Assembly (NCBI GenBank): GCA_029945375.1
Contig: CM057062.1
Location: 1,364,001 to 1,428,000 of the forward strand
Length of the DNA stretch: 64,000 nt
Reading direction: 5' to 3'
Source of the DNA: Agaricus subrufescens
Taxonomy: Eukaryota > Basidiomycota > Agaricomycetes > Agaricales > Agaricaceae
Of the stretch, positions 20,668 through 33,165 are shown piece after piece. The translations under genes were made by a program, and so were the position numbers. Under the pieces are notes generated by a model that was given only the letters and a program-made list of their open reading frames with translations, had not been told where the DNA came from and made no database searches. Positions within the stretch are counted from its first letter, which is position 1, and each line of letters starts with the position of its first letter.

Positions 20668-22678
20668 ACTTGCTCGCCTGATGAGAGTGCGTGCTCTGAA
20701 AGAGTTAAACTCGCTCAAATGTAAAGGCGCCTTGGTTACGTCAATCCATATAGGAGGTACTTAACCTGGATGGGATGCCGACAGAGTCAGTTTTTCGTTC
20801 TTCGTTTCGGGGCTCTGACCCCATTTAAATTATCTTCTTTCACTATAGTTGCAGAATTATCATTCGAGTTGTATATTTTAACTTTCTCGTAACTTTCTCC
20901 TGGCTTAATGCACCCTTGTATAAATACCTACCCGGAAATCATGGGTGGTCATAGAATCGCAAAAAAATGGTTTTGATGAGGATTATGCCGTTTCCACTTT
21001 AAGTACTTGCTTTTGGCCAAGCATACCCGATATCTTGAACCTCCCTCAATAATCCCTGAAAGGTGCCGCACAAAATTCATTAATCCCGATAGCTGTTTGA
21101 AGGTATCCCCGACGTCATGCTGGGTCTAGACTCTGCAGGCGCTTCTGAGGTTGTGAGGTCAATTCGTTTTGAATGACGGGATCCCGTTGCGATTCTACTC
21201 CCCCTACAACATCCGACAGTCTGGCGCTGAATACGATAAGCATAACCGCTTTAGCGACCGAAGGCATGCCGTCTGGTAGTACATAATGATAATACAATAC
21301 AGATCAATATAGAGACATGACAGGCGTAAGCGCGATGATAAGTGTCCTCGTGGGTCCTTCAGACTCCGTGAAGCGCTCCATACATGAAACATTGCGCTGC
21401 GCCGGTATGCTGATAGGAAAAAAAATTGTGTGGCGTCGAGATCCTTCAAACCCATGATTGAATGTGATCACTCCCAATGAGAATGAAGTTGAGGGCTTCA
21501 AGCACATAAGCTATAAGGTTTAACCGAGGTGATATCGCATCTGTACACTGCTAGATTCAATACTTTAATCCGGATTTCGGCTCCAAGGTTTTGAGCCAGA
21601 GTACCCTTGATAAACATTTCAGAAGACATCTATGCACAATATATCCGTTCATCACATGGCCACCGAGTATCAGAATGCTGCGGGCTGCCCCTTCACTCCA
21701 AAGATGCTAATTGTGGCACTACCAAATCTACTTGCCTACTGCGGTTTGTTTGGCAAATCCGTCGCTACCAAACACACCTATCCCATCAACATCAATTCCA
21801 GACAAATGTGACAACCCTGAAGAATTCTGGCGCCTGGATAGTATCCATCCACCCATCTCAATACACTGCCGTGTATGAACCTTTTTTACCGAATCATTGT
21901 CACGTTGCAATTGTCGTAAGTGGCCAAAGTCATCCGTCAGTATGACATTTCATATGATCCCAGGATAGTATGGACTCCATGTATCGAAACACACGCGCTT
22001 TCAGCATGCACACTCATATCTAAATGAGGAAGCGTCCAAGACAACAGATCAATATAGGGTCTAGCTAAAACTGTCTATCCAGGGTCCGTTCCTGTTCTGG
22101 TATTCCCTCTCACTCAAAGGTGCATTCCCGCGACCGACTACGACTTCGTCATGGTTATAGGTAGCAGTTTAAGTTTGCTTCATATAGATCAATCAAAGTC
22201 CAAAACAACTGAGCAGTACAACGATGGAAGTGGAATGCTTGCAGTGCAAGAAATAGTAGAACTCGCCCTTGACGCAGTGCTATTTGCATGTTGCGGGTTG
22301 CACATCTAGGGGCATTTGACATTGTCAGGTCAATATCATCATCACCGGCACGAGTTGCACGCCGCTGGTGGCCGTTAGTGCCCAGTCTATGTCAAAGTCA
22401 AAAGCCCGATGGGGTCCTCCTGGGATCCACGAATTTGGGTATACACTCACCCTACATCTGTCGGCCAGACTCTTTTCTCTCTCTGTTATCCTTCTAAGCT
22501 TCGAAACTTCTCTAAGCAGCGCTTACAACTCAGTTTCTCTGACTAACATCCTTCCTTCCCGCAAGTTGAGGACCGGTCTACATCTCTTAAGGTAAGCTAG
22601 GTCCTCGGACTGAGAAGCTTTTCGTGGCAGGCGCTTACCTTAGTTTCGACAGCAGCTCTAACAGATTCATTAGGACGA
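20668..22678. other. Intergenic, 2.0 kb, nothing recognised
   Basis: Fragmentary frames only. Overlapping minus-strand frames at 21115-21507 could be pieces of a small spliced gene but show no motif. Confidence 0.35.
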
Positions 22679-25176
22679 ATGCCGGTGTCCACCAAATCGC
22701 CGTTTAAAGCTTTGATGCCCCGCGAGAGGGTGGTGATCTTGCTCCTGGTCGAAAATTCGTCAACAATGTCAAATATATGGAATGAGGTTCAACAACACTA
22801 CCTCACACCTCTCGGTGAAATGCTACAGTTCCCAAATGAGGATTCTTCAGCTTCGGTATGTTGTGCATCGTACGGAAGTGACGTCCGATTTTCGCGTATA
22901 ACCTTATTCCCGAAAGATGACGACTTTTCTGCTGGAAAGCATGTCAATTGAATCCGGGAGTCGACCTGAGGCCCTCCCGCGACGGTATAGCAGTTACAAT
23001 CATGCCTTGGAAAGTGTAAACTTCTGTCCTCGCCCTGGGAATATAATCACAGCTGAGTTGATCAGCCGAGGCATAGATGTAGGTAACAACATACAGAGTC
23101 ATAGGGTCTCGCTAAAGCGCCAACGAGTAGATATTGTCCTCCGCTCGAATGCCAGGACATCCAGCTGCCCTCCATCTCGTTATTGTGTCCCCCAGTTCCG
23201 TTTCCAACGCTTGTATGCGTGGTGTCCAGCGGCCTTGGGACAAGCAGGTTCTACGACTGAAGGAGGTAATACATTCTCTCGACGCATTCGCTGTAGCCGC
23301 CGCTGTCATAGAGCTCTAACGCAACCGCTGTTTGGCAGGCCGGTATTCGATGCCATCTGGTCTATCGACCAAATCAAGACATGGGTGGACTGGCGTCGCT
23401 TTTTAACACTGCAGTAAGGATTGTTGTTAGCCTTCCCGATCTGGAGCACGCTATGCCCCCCAAGTGGGCAACACTCACACCATTTTTTGCTTGGTCCTGA
23501 CAGACAAAAATCCAGAACTTCCGTGAGAGGACGTTTCCTTTGATGTCCGCATCCATGCCTGTGGGGTCATCGAAAAGCGCGATGGTGGTTCGCTTGGCTG
23601 TGCCGGGTCCAAGAGCCGCTAGCAGTGGCATGGGCACAGAAGTGGGAAAGGGTAAGTAAGCGCCATTCATACACAGTTGAACTACCCCAGTCATACCTAA
23701 CTAATCGTCATGGCGATCAAAAAATTGGGTATTCAATTCTGGTCAAGTAGAATGTGTGCCTTCGAATAATGTACGTAAAATCGTCTTGCTCGTAATCATC
23801 CTGTGTTAACTCTTCTCGTGCCTTTCGATTCGCAGGGTGGTCGATTCGACTACTCCAACTCAAACCTGATTTATGGCAACGTTTCTAGACAAGTCCGGAT
23901 GCCTAACGCTTTACCACCCAACACTGAGGGTGTAATCTCCATTCCTCCACACCAGCCACCAGCCAAATCGTCCAGAGCTCCGGGTATAGTAGCGCGACTA
24001 CAGCAAGTCCATGGACTAACGAAGAAGAAACTCTACGGATCAGCTAACCGACCTACCACCATAACCCCATTCTTTAAAGAAGAGCCGACCAACAATCCCA
24101 CTCAAAGTACGCTCCTCCAACCCACCGAATCGCCCGAGGCACAGAAACCTAGTAGCCAAGCCACTCCCCCCAGTGGTAAAGCTCAGACGAAGTCTAGGGA
24201 GAGCCGAAAGAATCGTCAAGCTACACGCACCACGATCAGCCCATCGCGCACTGGCCGGAGTGGTAAAAATTCGTCGAGATCTCCGGTATCGGGTAATAAC
24301 CTCCCACCACCTATATCACCTCCATCACCTACCCAGTGCTCTATCCATTCCTCTTGTGGAGATGCTAGCACCACCACTGCAGCAGCCGCACCAGTAGGAT
24401 TATGTGATAATTGTTGTGGCCCACAGAACCTCCAAACGCATCGACGGGAATTAACTTTCTCTCACACCGACGTGACAGAAGGTCTGCAACCCTTACCAAG
24501 CCAGCCGCCTACCCTGGGATCGAATAACGGCACACCTGATTATGCAGGTCCATATTTGACGTCGACTGACATCATGACCTTCGAAACTTCCTTAAACTCC
24601 CGCTTCGGCGGGCAAGCCCATCTCGTGGAACCATCGACTTTTCTCCAATCGAACATTGACTACACTTGGAATTCGTCTTACAACGATTCCAACTCGGCTC
24701 CAGTAAATTCATTTCCTTGGAGTTCTAATTCGGAGATGATTATTCCATCCCACGACCTTGACACTCCTCGACATGCTGAAGCTGACAATCACCAAAATTC
24801 AACTCCGCAAACTCTATCTCCTTCACCAGGCATGGTGTCTTACATATCATCGGAGCCTATCCATTCTAATCACCTAGCAGCAAATACCGCGGAGCAGCTC
24901 CAGCAACAACACGAGTCCGAGTCATATGACGGTCCAAAAACTATTGGGCCTGAATTAAGAACTCCCACTTATGCTCTACCGATTCCTACCACCACTGCTT
25001 GGCTCAGTGATAACGTTTTACTCGGTGGCCTAATGACGCCTCATGATGAAGCTTCGAGTCTGACCGATCGCAAGTATGACTATTACTATACTGCTATGGA
25101 ATCATCGCCCCAATTTTATCATTCATCATCGAGTAGCCTCTCTGCTATGATTATCCCCCAGATTAAGACGGATTAA
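22679..25176 (+). CDS. Probable Mediator subunit 25-like VWA-domain protein
   Basis: Several exons. The N-terminal exon has RERVVILLLVENSSTMSNIW, NEVQQHYLTPLGEML and VCCASYGSDVRFSR; later pieces read NFCPRPGNIITAELISRGID, RMPGHPAALHLVIVSPSSV and AVWQAGIRCHLVYRPNQDMG. Strand order and spacing match the von Willebrand factor A fold of Mediator 25 (opening strand, HYL..P, GHPAALHL strand, final strand plus LASLF helix). A last long exon (from about 23836) has QQVHGLTKKKLYG, then a 400-residue Ser/Pro/Gln-rich disordered tail ending IIPQIKTD. Some splice sites are non-consensus or unclear (near 22938, 23654-23835), so either my model or the gene is imperfect. If right, it is a nuclear co-activator linking activators to RNA polymerase II. 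Confidence 0.5.
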
Positions 25177-27196
25177 TCGAGACCTTGGTCCGCCATCACC
25201 ACATCGGAGAGGTAACTCTTCCGACCACCCCCTTTTTTTTCTTTACGTGCTTGGTTTGTAGACTTTTCTCTATGGGGGGCTTACCTGTTCATAATATTTG
25301 TACTTGAGCGATTCACAGGACATTTGATCTTCATTTTTTTTCTTTTCTTTTTCCTCCTTTTTCCTTTCTCTCATATGGAACGGTTTTGTGTGTAAGTATC
25401 TAATGACACAGAAGAATGATGTAGCGAGCGGGCTCTGGAAAGGGGAGGAGAGAAAGAGTTTGTACCACCCCAATAACTTCAATTCATAAGACTCTGAAAC
25501 CCTATACCAGAGAAGGCTCTTTGCGCACAAAATTAAAAAACAAAAAAGTCGCCAACACCAAACAGGGAGCGCTTCTATTACTGATACCGAAACACCCCTG
25601 ATCGATGATCAGTGACTAGTGTTGGTTGTATTTCGTAAAACGTCCCGCAAGTAGAGTAATTTATCTCAGTATCATCTGGCTTTCTTAGTGCAGTCACGCC
25701 CAACAATGCCCGCGCGGCGAGTGCCTGAAGCGATCAAATCGACACGGCCGACTTGCCCGTTGAAGTAGTGGTGAACTAACCATATAAGGCAATTTGGAGT
25801 CTGGGAAAGTCGCGTCTAGGGTACTAGTACTGAAATCTACTAATTGTTCTTTTGGTTGCTTTCTAACTTACCTCTGAAACAGTCACATTTCGAGCCCGTT
25901 TGGTAGACATCCCAGATTTTCCGGCTCTTTTAATAAGATCTTTGCTCATCGCGTGAAGTGTAGACTCGTGATTCCTCTTGAGAAATGGAGAGGGACCCGT
26001 GCCGTACAAGCAAAGGTGCAGGGAACACTTGATTGTACTTGATTGTGGCGGCGATTTTCTCGGACTATTGAAACTAGTGTTATTGGCGCGTACTTGATTG
26101 TTCAGTGCCAGTAAGACAACTACAGGCTCATTGCGGTTTCCTTCATGAACTCTCTAGACCAATTCCGATGATTGCTATTAAGTATCGTGAACCATGGCGT
26201 GACGGCTACCCATCAACCAACCAACCAACCAGCCCAGCCTTTTGTCAAATTCTCTTTTTGGTAATGTCCCACGGAGATCGATTCAAATGGTCCCCACCAA
26301 AAACGGTTAGCCAATGTATCAGACAAGATTAGATAGCGGCCCTTCCCTCCCTCAGATCTTGTTTTGACCTAATAGGAAAATACTTCCCGGAGTCTTGTTT
26401 CATCAAGCCTCACCCAATTCTACGAGAATCCTTTACCGCCATCAACATTTTCATTTCCTCGTCCAAAGGAACAAAGAGCATGTGAGTTGAAGAAAAAGAC
26501 TTGGTAAATAGACCGTAATGACAACAACTGACCAAGGACAAAGTATATCAAAGGGGTGAACACCAACAAGAAAGAGCGCGGTTAAGACCAAAGTGATATC
26601 CAGACAATGATTAGCAAACTGTGACACTTCACTTACGGTACGGTTACGATACGTAGGCACACAACGTATATTCATAATTTGATAAAGAGATAAAGATACA
26701 CGTACGCAAGAGTAGGGTGAATATTATAGAATGAGAAAGAGAAAGTAAGATATAGTGTCAACGTGAGGGGTTTCTGTAATTCCACCATCAATGTGACATC
26801 AAGTGCATTAGGGCTGATCAGCGTACTTTGTCATTTAGCTTTTTTGAGCTTGTGCAGGGTCAAAAAGCGAGGACAATAAAATGCTTTAAAAATAAAAATA
26901 AATAAAAAACCGGCGTCATGTTTGGGGCCAGAATCAAAAAAAGCTTGCCCACGAGGAACCCCCAAAAAAGCTGAAAAGCTAATTGCGGACTTGCTGATAG
27001 GCCCATTGCTCGTTATGCGTTTTCTTTTTAAATCCGGATTTATTACGTGACGCTCGAGCACAGTCCGCGGTACACTACCGAGAGCATACAAATAAATAGG
27101 AAATAATTTCTAATGATGAACGAAAGAGCGTCCGAGATAGCCTGTGTCATCTGGCGCTCGTCCAGCATTAGTGGTAAGCCTATGCGCTTTTACAAT
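25177..27196. other. Intergenic, 2.0 kb, no supported gene
   Basis: A minus-strand frame at 26451-26675 (74 residues, two hydrophobic stretches, starting MNIRCVPTYRNRT) and a short Lys/Arg-rich frame near 25945 (MSKDLIKRAGKSGMSTKRAR) are seen, but neither can be extended into a convincing gene. Confidence 0.3.
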
Positions 27197-27910
27197 GGAT
27201 GACTTTCCGTAACTCTAAATAATAGATTTTCTCTAAACTTCTAGATCCTAAACTACTTGCCGGAGATGCCGATGGATATATCAAGTAACTGGATGACTTT
27301 CCGTAACTCTAGATAATAGATTTTCTCTAAACTTCTAGATTCTAAACTACTTGCCGGAGATGCCGATGGATATATCAAGTAACTGTGCCAGCAGATCTTG
27401 AAAATCTGAAAAACTCCAGACTCGAAGGTCTTTCTAAACTTTCTTACGGTATGACCTAATTTCTCACACTTGATCAGATTGATGGCGGGATTCGGGAAAT
27501 TACTCAGGTGTGACTAGTGGCTTGGTTATCATCCATATGTTATTGATAGCCCCTGTGTACACTGGTGTTTTGACATGCCAGCTAATGCCAGCACCAAAAA
27601 TTCTGTTCTTTGTCCGCAGTTGATGAAATACATGTCTTGGATTTATTGAGTCGCAAAAACCCCATTCATATTGTCGCAATCGAAAGTTTTGAAGTCACCC
27701 ATCCACTGTGACACAATGGTTGATGCTATCAATTCACGGATCAGGCCCCCTTGGTACGGCAAATACCTCTGTTTATACCTATACATGCATTACGGTTCGA
27801 TAGATTTTTATTTTTTTTACATAGATTGCGGGGTTTGAAAAACATAATCTAGAATCGTTTTAGAAATCTGGAAATCTAGAGTTTAGAGTTACGGAAACTG
27901 GATGACTTTG
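27197..27910. repeat. Decayed TIR-like element with 94-bp tandem repeat at its left end
   Basis: The 94-bp unit beginning GGATGACTTTCCGTAACTCT is present twice in tandem (27197-27290, 27291-27384) with few differences. About 500 bp away (about 27875-27900) the string TTTAGAGTTACGGAAACTGG is the inverse of its start. A further match, GGATGACTTTCCGTAAC, occurs at 56307. The layout suggests a short non-autonomous element with terminal inverted repeats, now degraded; no coding capacity is seen. Confidence 0.55.
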
Positions 27911-28684
27911 CCGCAGGATTTTAGAGATTCTAAAATCGCTGTTAAACCTTAATGAGTTTCGGACCCCGACGAATCACATAAATCCTGCGAAACCGCAGAC
28001 CAATGTTCTAAATTGCAAATGTATCAAATTGAAGTGTGAGACCACTGGGATACCTGTATGCGGTGGTACAAAGTCGTACATAACAGTTATTAAGCTCAAG
28101 TAGTAGTGAGGGCGACGAGTATAGTAACTCAGCTTCCCTTTTCCTCTTCCCTGAGTATAGACATTCGTATCTGCTCAATTTCCAGGTCTTGTTGTTCGTG
28201 TGGTCGCCCATCGTTAGTGGCTTCAGCAAAGTTGACTAAATTATATTGATAGTTTATCTAATGTACTGCGTAACTAGTACCCTTTGCCTGCCAATGATTT
28301 TTGGCAAAGGTGGGGAGCAGTGACTCTATGATGCCTTTACCGGTATACCATATATATTAGTGTCCCGCAACACCCTGAGGGCGATAGATCTTACATGTGA
28401 TGGTTTAGTGTGTGAAACTACGATTAGCCGAGTTTGCAACGTTCAGAATTCTGGAAGGGGCCTACCACTAATTTTGAGAAAAACTCATCAAACTCGAGTC
28501 ACAAGTGGATTAATTTTGAGGACTCCAAGTACTTGCTACCGAGGAGGGAGCGGTTCTGAATTCTCAGTTATGATCATCATTCGTCTTGTTTCGTGAGTAA
28601 CTGCAGAGTCGCCCGACTAGCCTATCACTAATTTTGAGCCAATCTAAATTACAATACACAATGTATAGTAGCAAAAAAGACACA
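27911..28684. other. Intergenic downstream of PRP46, nothing recognised
   Basis: No gene seen; short frames only. Presumably includes the PRP46 3' untranslated region on the minus strand. Confidence 0.35.
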
Positions 28685-30300
28685 TCACGCCGACTGTTCC
28701 GCATAAATCTAATACAAAAATAATCAGTAACCAGGAAAAAAAAAAGCAAGTATAGAATGTCAAGACATGCCTTGATAGTTTTATCAGCACACCCAGTGAT
28801 CAACCTTGTCCCAGTCTGGTCAAATGTCGAACAGAAAAGACCCGCTTCAGCTTCAAGTGAACCCGGCTGAGGGATATCGTCCATGGTCTGGAATGGTGTT
28901 CCAGAATGCCAATCCCAGAAGGTTATGGAACCGTTGTCAGCTGTTAAGTTGCAAATTAAATAAAATGTGAATTCCATTTTTGACAACGCTACACACCTCC
29001 AGAGAAGAAAACTCCCTCAGAGTTAACAGACATCGTATTGATAATGGCGTTGTGTCCACTAAAGTTGAAGACGAATGACCCTTCAGGGCACTTCCATTTT
29101 TTGATATTATTGCCTCCTGCCGAACCGGAAGCGAAACTGTACTCTGTTGGGTGTATTGCCAGAGATCTGACTGATTTTTTATGATGCGTGAGTGTCGTTA
29201 TCGACTTTCCAGCTGCAAGGTCCCATAATCTATACGCGGGTCAATCAACAAGGGTATGTATCGAAAACGAGAAGGAAACGGACCTAATTGTTGAATCCAT
29301 ACTGCCTGTGATAACTTGTGGGTCGGAATCCTGACAGCGTACATCTGCGACGGTTGCGGTATGACCCGAGAGGAGATGTATTTGAGCTTTAGTCCGCATG
29401 TCCCATACTCGTGCGGACGAATCACGACCGGAAGTGACGAGGACGTCAAGTGTGGGATGTAGAGCGAGTGCATATACACCGGAGAGATGGCCGTGGTAGT
29501 GACGAATGACTTTGTTGGCTTCTAGATCCCAACATTTCACCATCTAAGAAACATAAGCTTGATTGCAGCCTGCCATTGGGGCTGACGCACCTTGTCCTCA
29601 CCACACGAGAAAAGATAGGGATGTCGGGGCGATACTGCCAATCCACGTACGGTGGAAATATGGCCAGTTAGTGATAGCTTCAACTCGCCAGAGGCCAGAT
29701 CCCAGATTTTGATTACTCGGTCGCCAGCTCCAGTCGCAAACCACTTGTTGCCAGGCTCGACGGCAACGCTGCGCACCCATCCCAGGTGACCCGAAATGAC
29801 GCGCATGAGCTTCCATGGGGGATGATATGTGGGCTTGACTGTCCGGATCGATTTGTGGAGGGTGAGGGCCTGGGAGAGTTTTGAGTGGGAGGTAAAGGTG
29901 GACGGCTGTTGTTGAGGGGTCTTGTCGAGGGCGGCGATGGCCTTGGACGTTGTCGCGTCGGCCGCTAGACGCTGGTGAGTGATAGAGTCTGGTATTTCTG
30001 GGGGCGTGACCTACGGCCGGCGGTGATCATTTTCCTTGGCTGCGCGGGACCAACGGGGCCCTGCTGCGACATGAGCGCAGCCGGCAGCTCCTTGTACTGG
30101 GCGTACTCGTCGCGCATCTTGACGGCGACCCGCAGCCGGGCACTGTGTGGTGTGTCAGTGGGTTGCAGTGGGGTGAGCGGGGCGACGCACCTGTCGTCGT
30201 CGTCGGCGAGGCCAGCATCGGGGTCGGCGGCAAAGACATCAAAGGTGCGCTTTGCGCTGCGCGCGAAGAGGGGGCCGAGGGGGGGCAGAGTGGCAGCCAT
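28685..30300 (-). CDS. PRP46: PRP46/PLRG1-type WD40 splicing factor
   Basis: Spliceosome-associated WD-repeat protein of the NineTeen complex. It opens [20 protein letters not shown]; after [20 protein letters not shown] the seven-blade propeller begins with [15 protein letters not shown], then [67 protein letters not shown] and [15 protein letters not shown], in the order expected for the family. The last coding exon is tiny (28685-28708): ADKTIK is completed to IYAEQSA and stop. It is reached through a GC-AG intron (28709-28770, AAG|GCATGT). First exon 30191-30300. Divergent from TFIIS with 96 bp between start codons. Confidence 0.9.
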
Positions 30301-30396
30301 GTGGTGCGAAAGAGGAGGGCGTGTTTGGCCGTGTTGACGTGGCCACTGGTTGTCCATTGCCTTCGAGGAGGAGAGAGCGTATATAGTGTGGCTGCG
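30301..30396. promoter_or_regulatory. Shared divergent promoter, PRP46 and TFIIS
   Basis: Only 96 bp separate the PRP46 ATG (30298-30300, minus) from the TFIIS ATG (30397-30399, plus), so both genes must use overlapping control DNA. A TATA-like string (CGTATATAGTG) lies at about 30379-30389, close to the TFIIS start. The pairing of a splicing factor with an elongation factor suggests co-expression, by inference. Confidence 0.6.
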
Positions 30397-31626
30397 ATGA
30401 CCGACCCAGTAGAGCTCAGAAAACTTGTGAAACAGCTCCAGAGCGCACCCTCCCCCTCGGTATACACCCTGTCCCGTCCAGGCGTCTCTCGCTCACCTCG
30501 GTTCCAGGACATCGTCGGCGTCCTCGCCATCCTCAAGGCCCAGCAGAATGTCACCGAGGCTGTTCTACGGGTGCGTGTCTGTCCTCCCCCCGTGCGAGAC
30601 GCTGACCATGTCCGGCAGGAGACAAAGGCCGGGCTCGCCGTAGGCAAACTGCGTTCCCATGCCTCCAAGGAGGTCGCAGACCTTGCGAAAGAGATCGTCA
30701 AAAAGTGGAAGTCTGCCGTCGAAAAGGAAAAGCTGGCCAACGGCGCCGCACCCAAGCCCCCGCAGAACGGCAAGCCCGGTGGGTGGCCCTATCAGAGTCC
30801 CCGCAACACACACTGACACCCCGCAGATCGCAAAATGTCTGGCAACGTCAGCACGCCGGTGACGCCGACTGCGACCAACGGCAAGCAGACCGGCCGCTCG
30901 GCCAAGCTGGATGGCATCAAAGGAGGGACCAGCGATACCACCAGAGACAAATGCATCGAGCTGGTGTATGATGCCCTCGCCAGTGATTCGTCCGCCCGTA
31001 AGTTCCTTTTCCCAGGGTCCTACTGCATGCCCATCACCTCCCATCAGCTGTCGAACTTATCCTGTCACGGGCACGCGGGGTGGAAAAATGCGTCTACAAC
31101 GACAACGGCGGCACGACCGCAGCGTATAAACAGAAGATCCGCTCGCTGTTTGTCAATCTCAAGGACAAGAACAACCCAGGGTTCCGGGAAAACGTCATTA
31201 GCGGCGATGTTCCCGTGGAGAAACTTGCCAAGATGAACAGCGAGGTGCGAATACTCGTACACTCCATGCTAATTGCACCTGACATCAGATAGGACATGGC
31301 CTCGGAAGAACGAAAAGCTGCAGATAGGAAAATCAAAGAGGAGAATCTCTTCAAATCCTTGTCCGCTGCAGAACAAGCAGCAGAGACAGACGCCTTCCAG
31401 TGCTCGCGGTGTAAGCAACGCAAGTGTCGCTATCGTCAAGCACAAACACGCAGCGCCGATGAGCCTATGACAGTACGTCCTCTTATTCTCCCGTTTCCAA
31501 CTTCCACTCATCCCTGCGACCTCTAGACATTCGTAACGTACATTCATCCCCCTGGTTCGCTTCTATTCGCCAAGCTAACAATCTTACAGGTGTACCAACT
31601 GCGGGAACAGATGGAAATTCTCATAA
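30397..31626 (+). CDS. DST1: Transcription elongation factor TFIIS
   Basis: Restarts stalled RNA polymerase II by stimulating its transcript cleavage. Seven exons (30397-30570, 30619-30778, 30827-30997, 31048-31244, 31293-31472, 31527-31537, 31590-31626) sum to 309 residues, the normal size. Residues 1-80 form the N-terminal LW-type domain (VGVLAILKAQQNVTEAVLRE, then KLRSHASKEVADLAKEIVKK); a central domain follows (SRARGVEKCVYNDNGG, KIRSLFVNLKDKNNPGFREN); the C terminus is the zinc ribbon FQCSRCKQRKC..CTNCGNRWKFS with the essential Asp-Glu in RSADEPMT. The sixth exon is an 11-nt microexon (TFVT) inside the ribbon; skipping it would shift the frame and destroy the second Cys pair. Confidence 0.93.
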
Positions 31627-33165
31627 AATTAAACTTTCTTCGCCCAGGCTGGGGCACCTCTGCTGTCCTTTGTTTCGACTTCTCTTCGTTTCCTTCCCTT
31701 TCATGCCTTTCCCTTTATTTATGCCATTAGTGTTTCCGGAGCTAAAATGTCGCTTTTTTCGATTTTTGTGGTATAATAATATCCTTTGGCGAAAACCAGT
31801 CTAGAACAGTATCGATAAGGGCACAATCACAAGATGTACCGTCGCCCCGTACTGTGCTTTTAAAAATCATGAATCCAACTTGAAACCAGAGCCCGCGATT
31901 TTCAAATTCACTCCTATTTTGTAATTATTAAACCCCATTCTAGTCTTCCGACATCGGTGTAAAGGGGGAATTCTAGAAATGCCATCACATCAGTGATACA
32001 ATTAATTTCTCGCCGCTTGGACCGAATTTGCAATGTGCCACACACACAGAACAGGGTTCCTCCATCAGAATAATAGAAATGTGCAACTGGACCGCGTCGC
32101 GCTTCGACCCTTTGGTCCATGACCTTTTTCTATTTTCGGCACAGCATTCAGTTGACCCTGATAAGTCAAGTCTCTCCACACCCAGAAAAAAAAACAATGA
32201 AAAAGCAGTAATTTGGCTTGACGACAATCTCCATTTTTGCAGAACTGTGGCGGTAATCTGTACGTTTTGTTTGTCAGGAGCAGCGGTCTAGTACTAGACT
32301 TCCACTAGTAGCATGGGTGATGCCGAGAAAGAAACCTCGTGCCTGTTGTTTATTCTTCACCTTCTTCTTTAATGCCGCTCTCCTTTTTGTGGGCATTCCC
32401 ATTTTATCGGCAACTAGTTACCGACGTTTACGTCTCCAAGCCAGAAAAATTGTTCAACAATGCGCATGAAAAAAAGAGAAATGCAACAACAATTCAATAG
32501 AGTTGGAAAATTCGGATCGCGGCGGCATCATGCGGAACTACTACGTCATCATCATCTCTCTCTCTCTAAAAACGTCGGGGAAATATTTTGATGAAAAAAT
32601 CCTTTGTGTGTGGATGGACCCTTGTGCTTGGACACGACGAGGGCAGGGTCAAGTAAAAAAAAAAAAAGCACGCTACTCTGCCCGCCGATTGGTGCTCTTC
32701 GGCACTCAAAAGCCTTTGGTAGTAGTATTACCCCGTGCACGCGCATCGTGCACGTTGCACCATAATTCCCGTAAGATCGGTACTTTTTTGACTCACTCCT
32801 TCTGGCTGGTATAAAAACGAGCAAGGCACACCTCATTGCGTTGTTTGTTCCCCCCCACTTCTCCTTCCCTCCTCCAACATCCTTTGCAGTGCCTCCCTTC
32901 CCCCACTCGACAAATTAACCCTGAACAATTTTCTCACTGCTTTTTCTACCACGAGTAAACCAAGATATGCATTCAACGTCTTCACTTCATCTTGTACATA
33001 CTCGACGAAGAGCTTTGGATACAAGGATGAATGAACAATCGCAACGTCAACTTGATGACGGCATTCTCACTTTTGAGTCTAGTAATGCGGTACTAGATAA
33101 TGATCACGAGGAAGAACATCAACGGTTTGATGGTTCTCTTCTTTTAATAATACAACACGAGACTT
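31627..33165. other. Intergenic, 1.5 kb
   Basis: No supported gene. Holds a short TC run (about 32556-32567). Frames from 32967 upstream of the next gene lie in another phase; an upstream untranslated or spliced leader is possible. Confidence 0.35.

Noticed and set aside
23374..23694. Minus-strand protein of 106 codons
   Set aside because: Lies over an exon of the plus-strand VWA-type gene, whose frame has better splice sites and family motifs.
26451..26675. 74-codon hydrophobic minus-strand gene
   Set aside because: Possible, but no homologue recognised, no paralogue in the window, and a GTAAGT after codon 13 suggests either a splice site or chance; too little to call.
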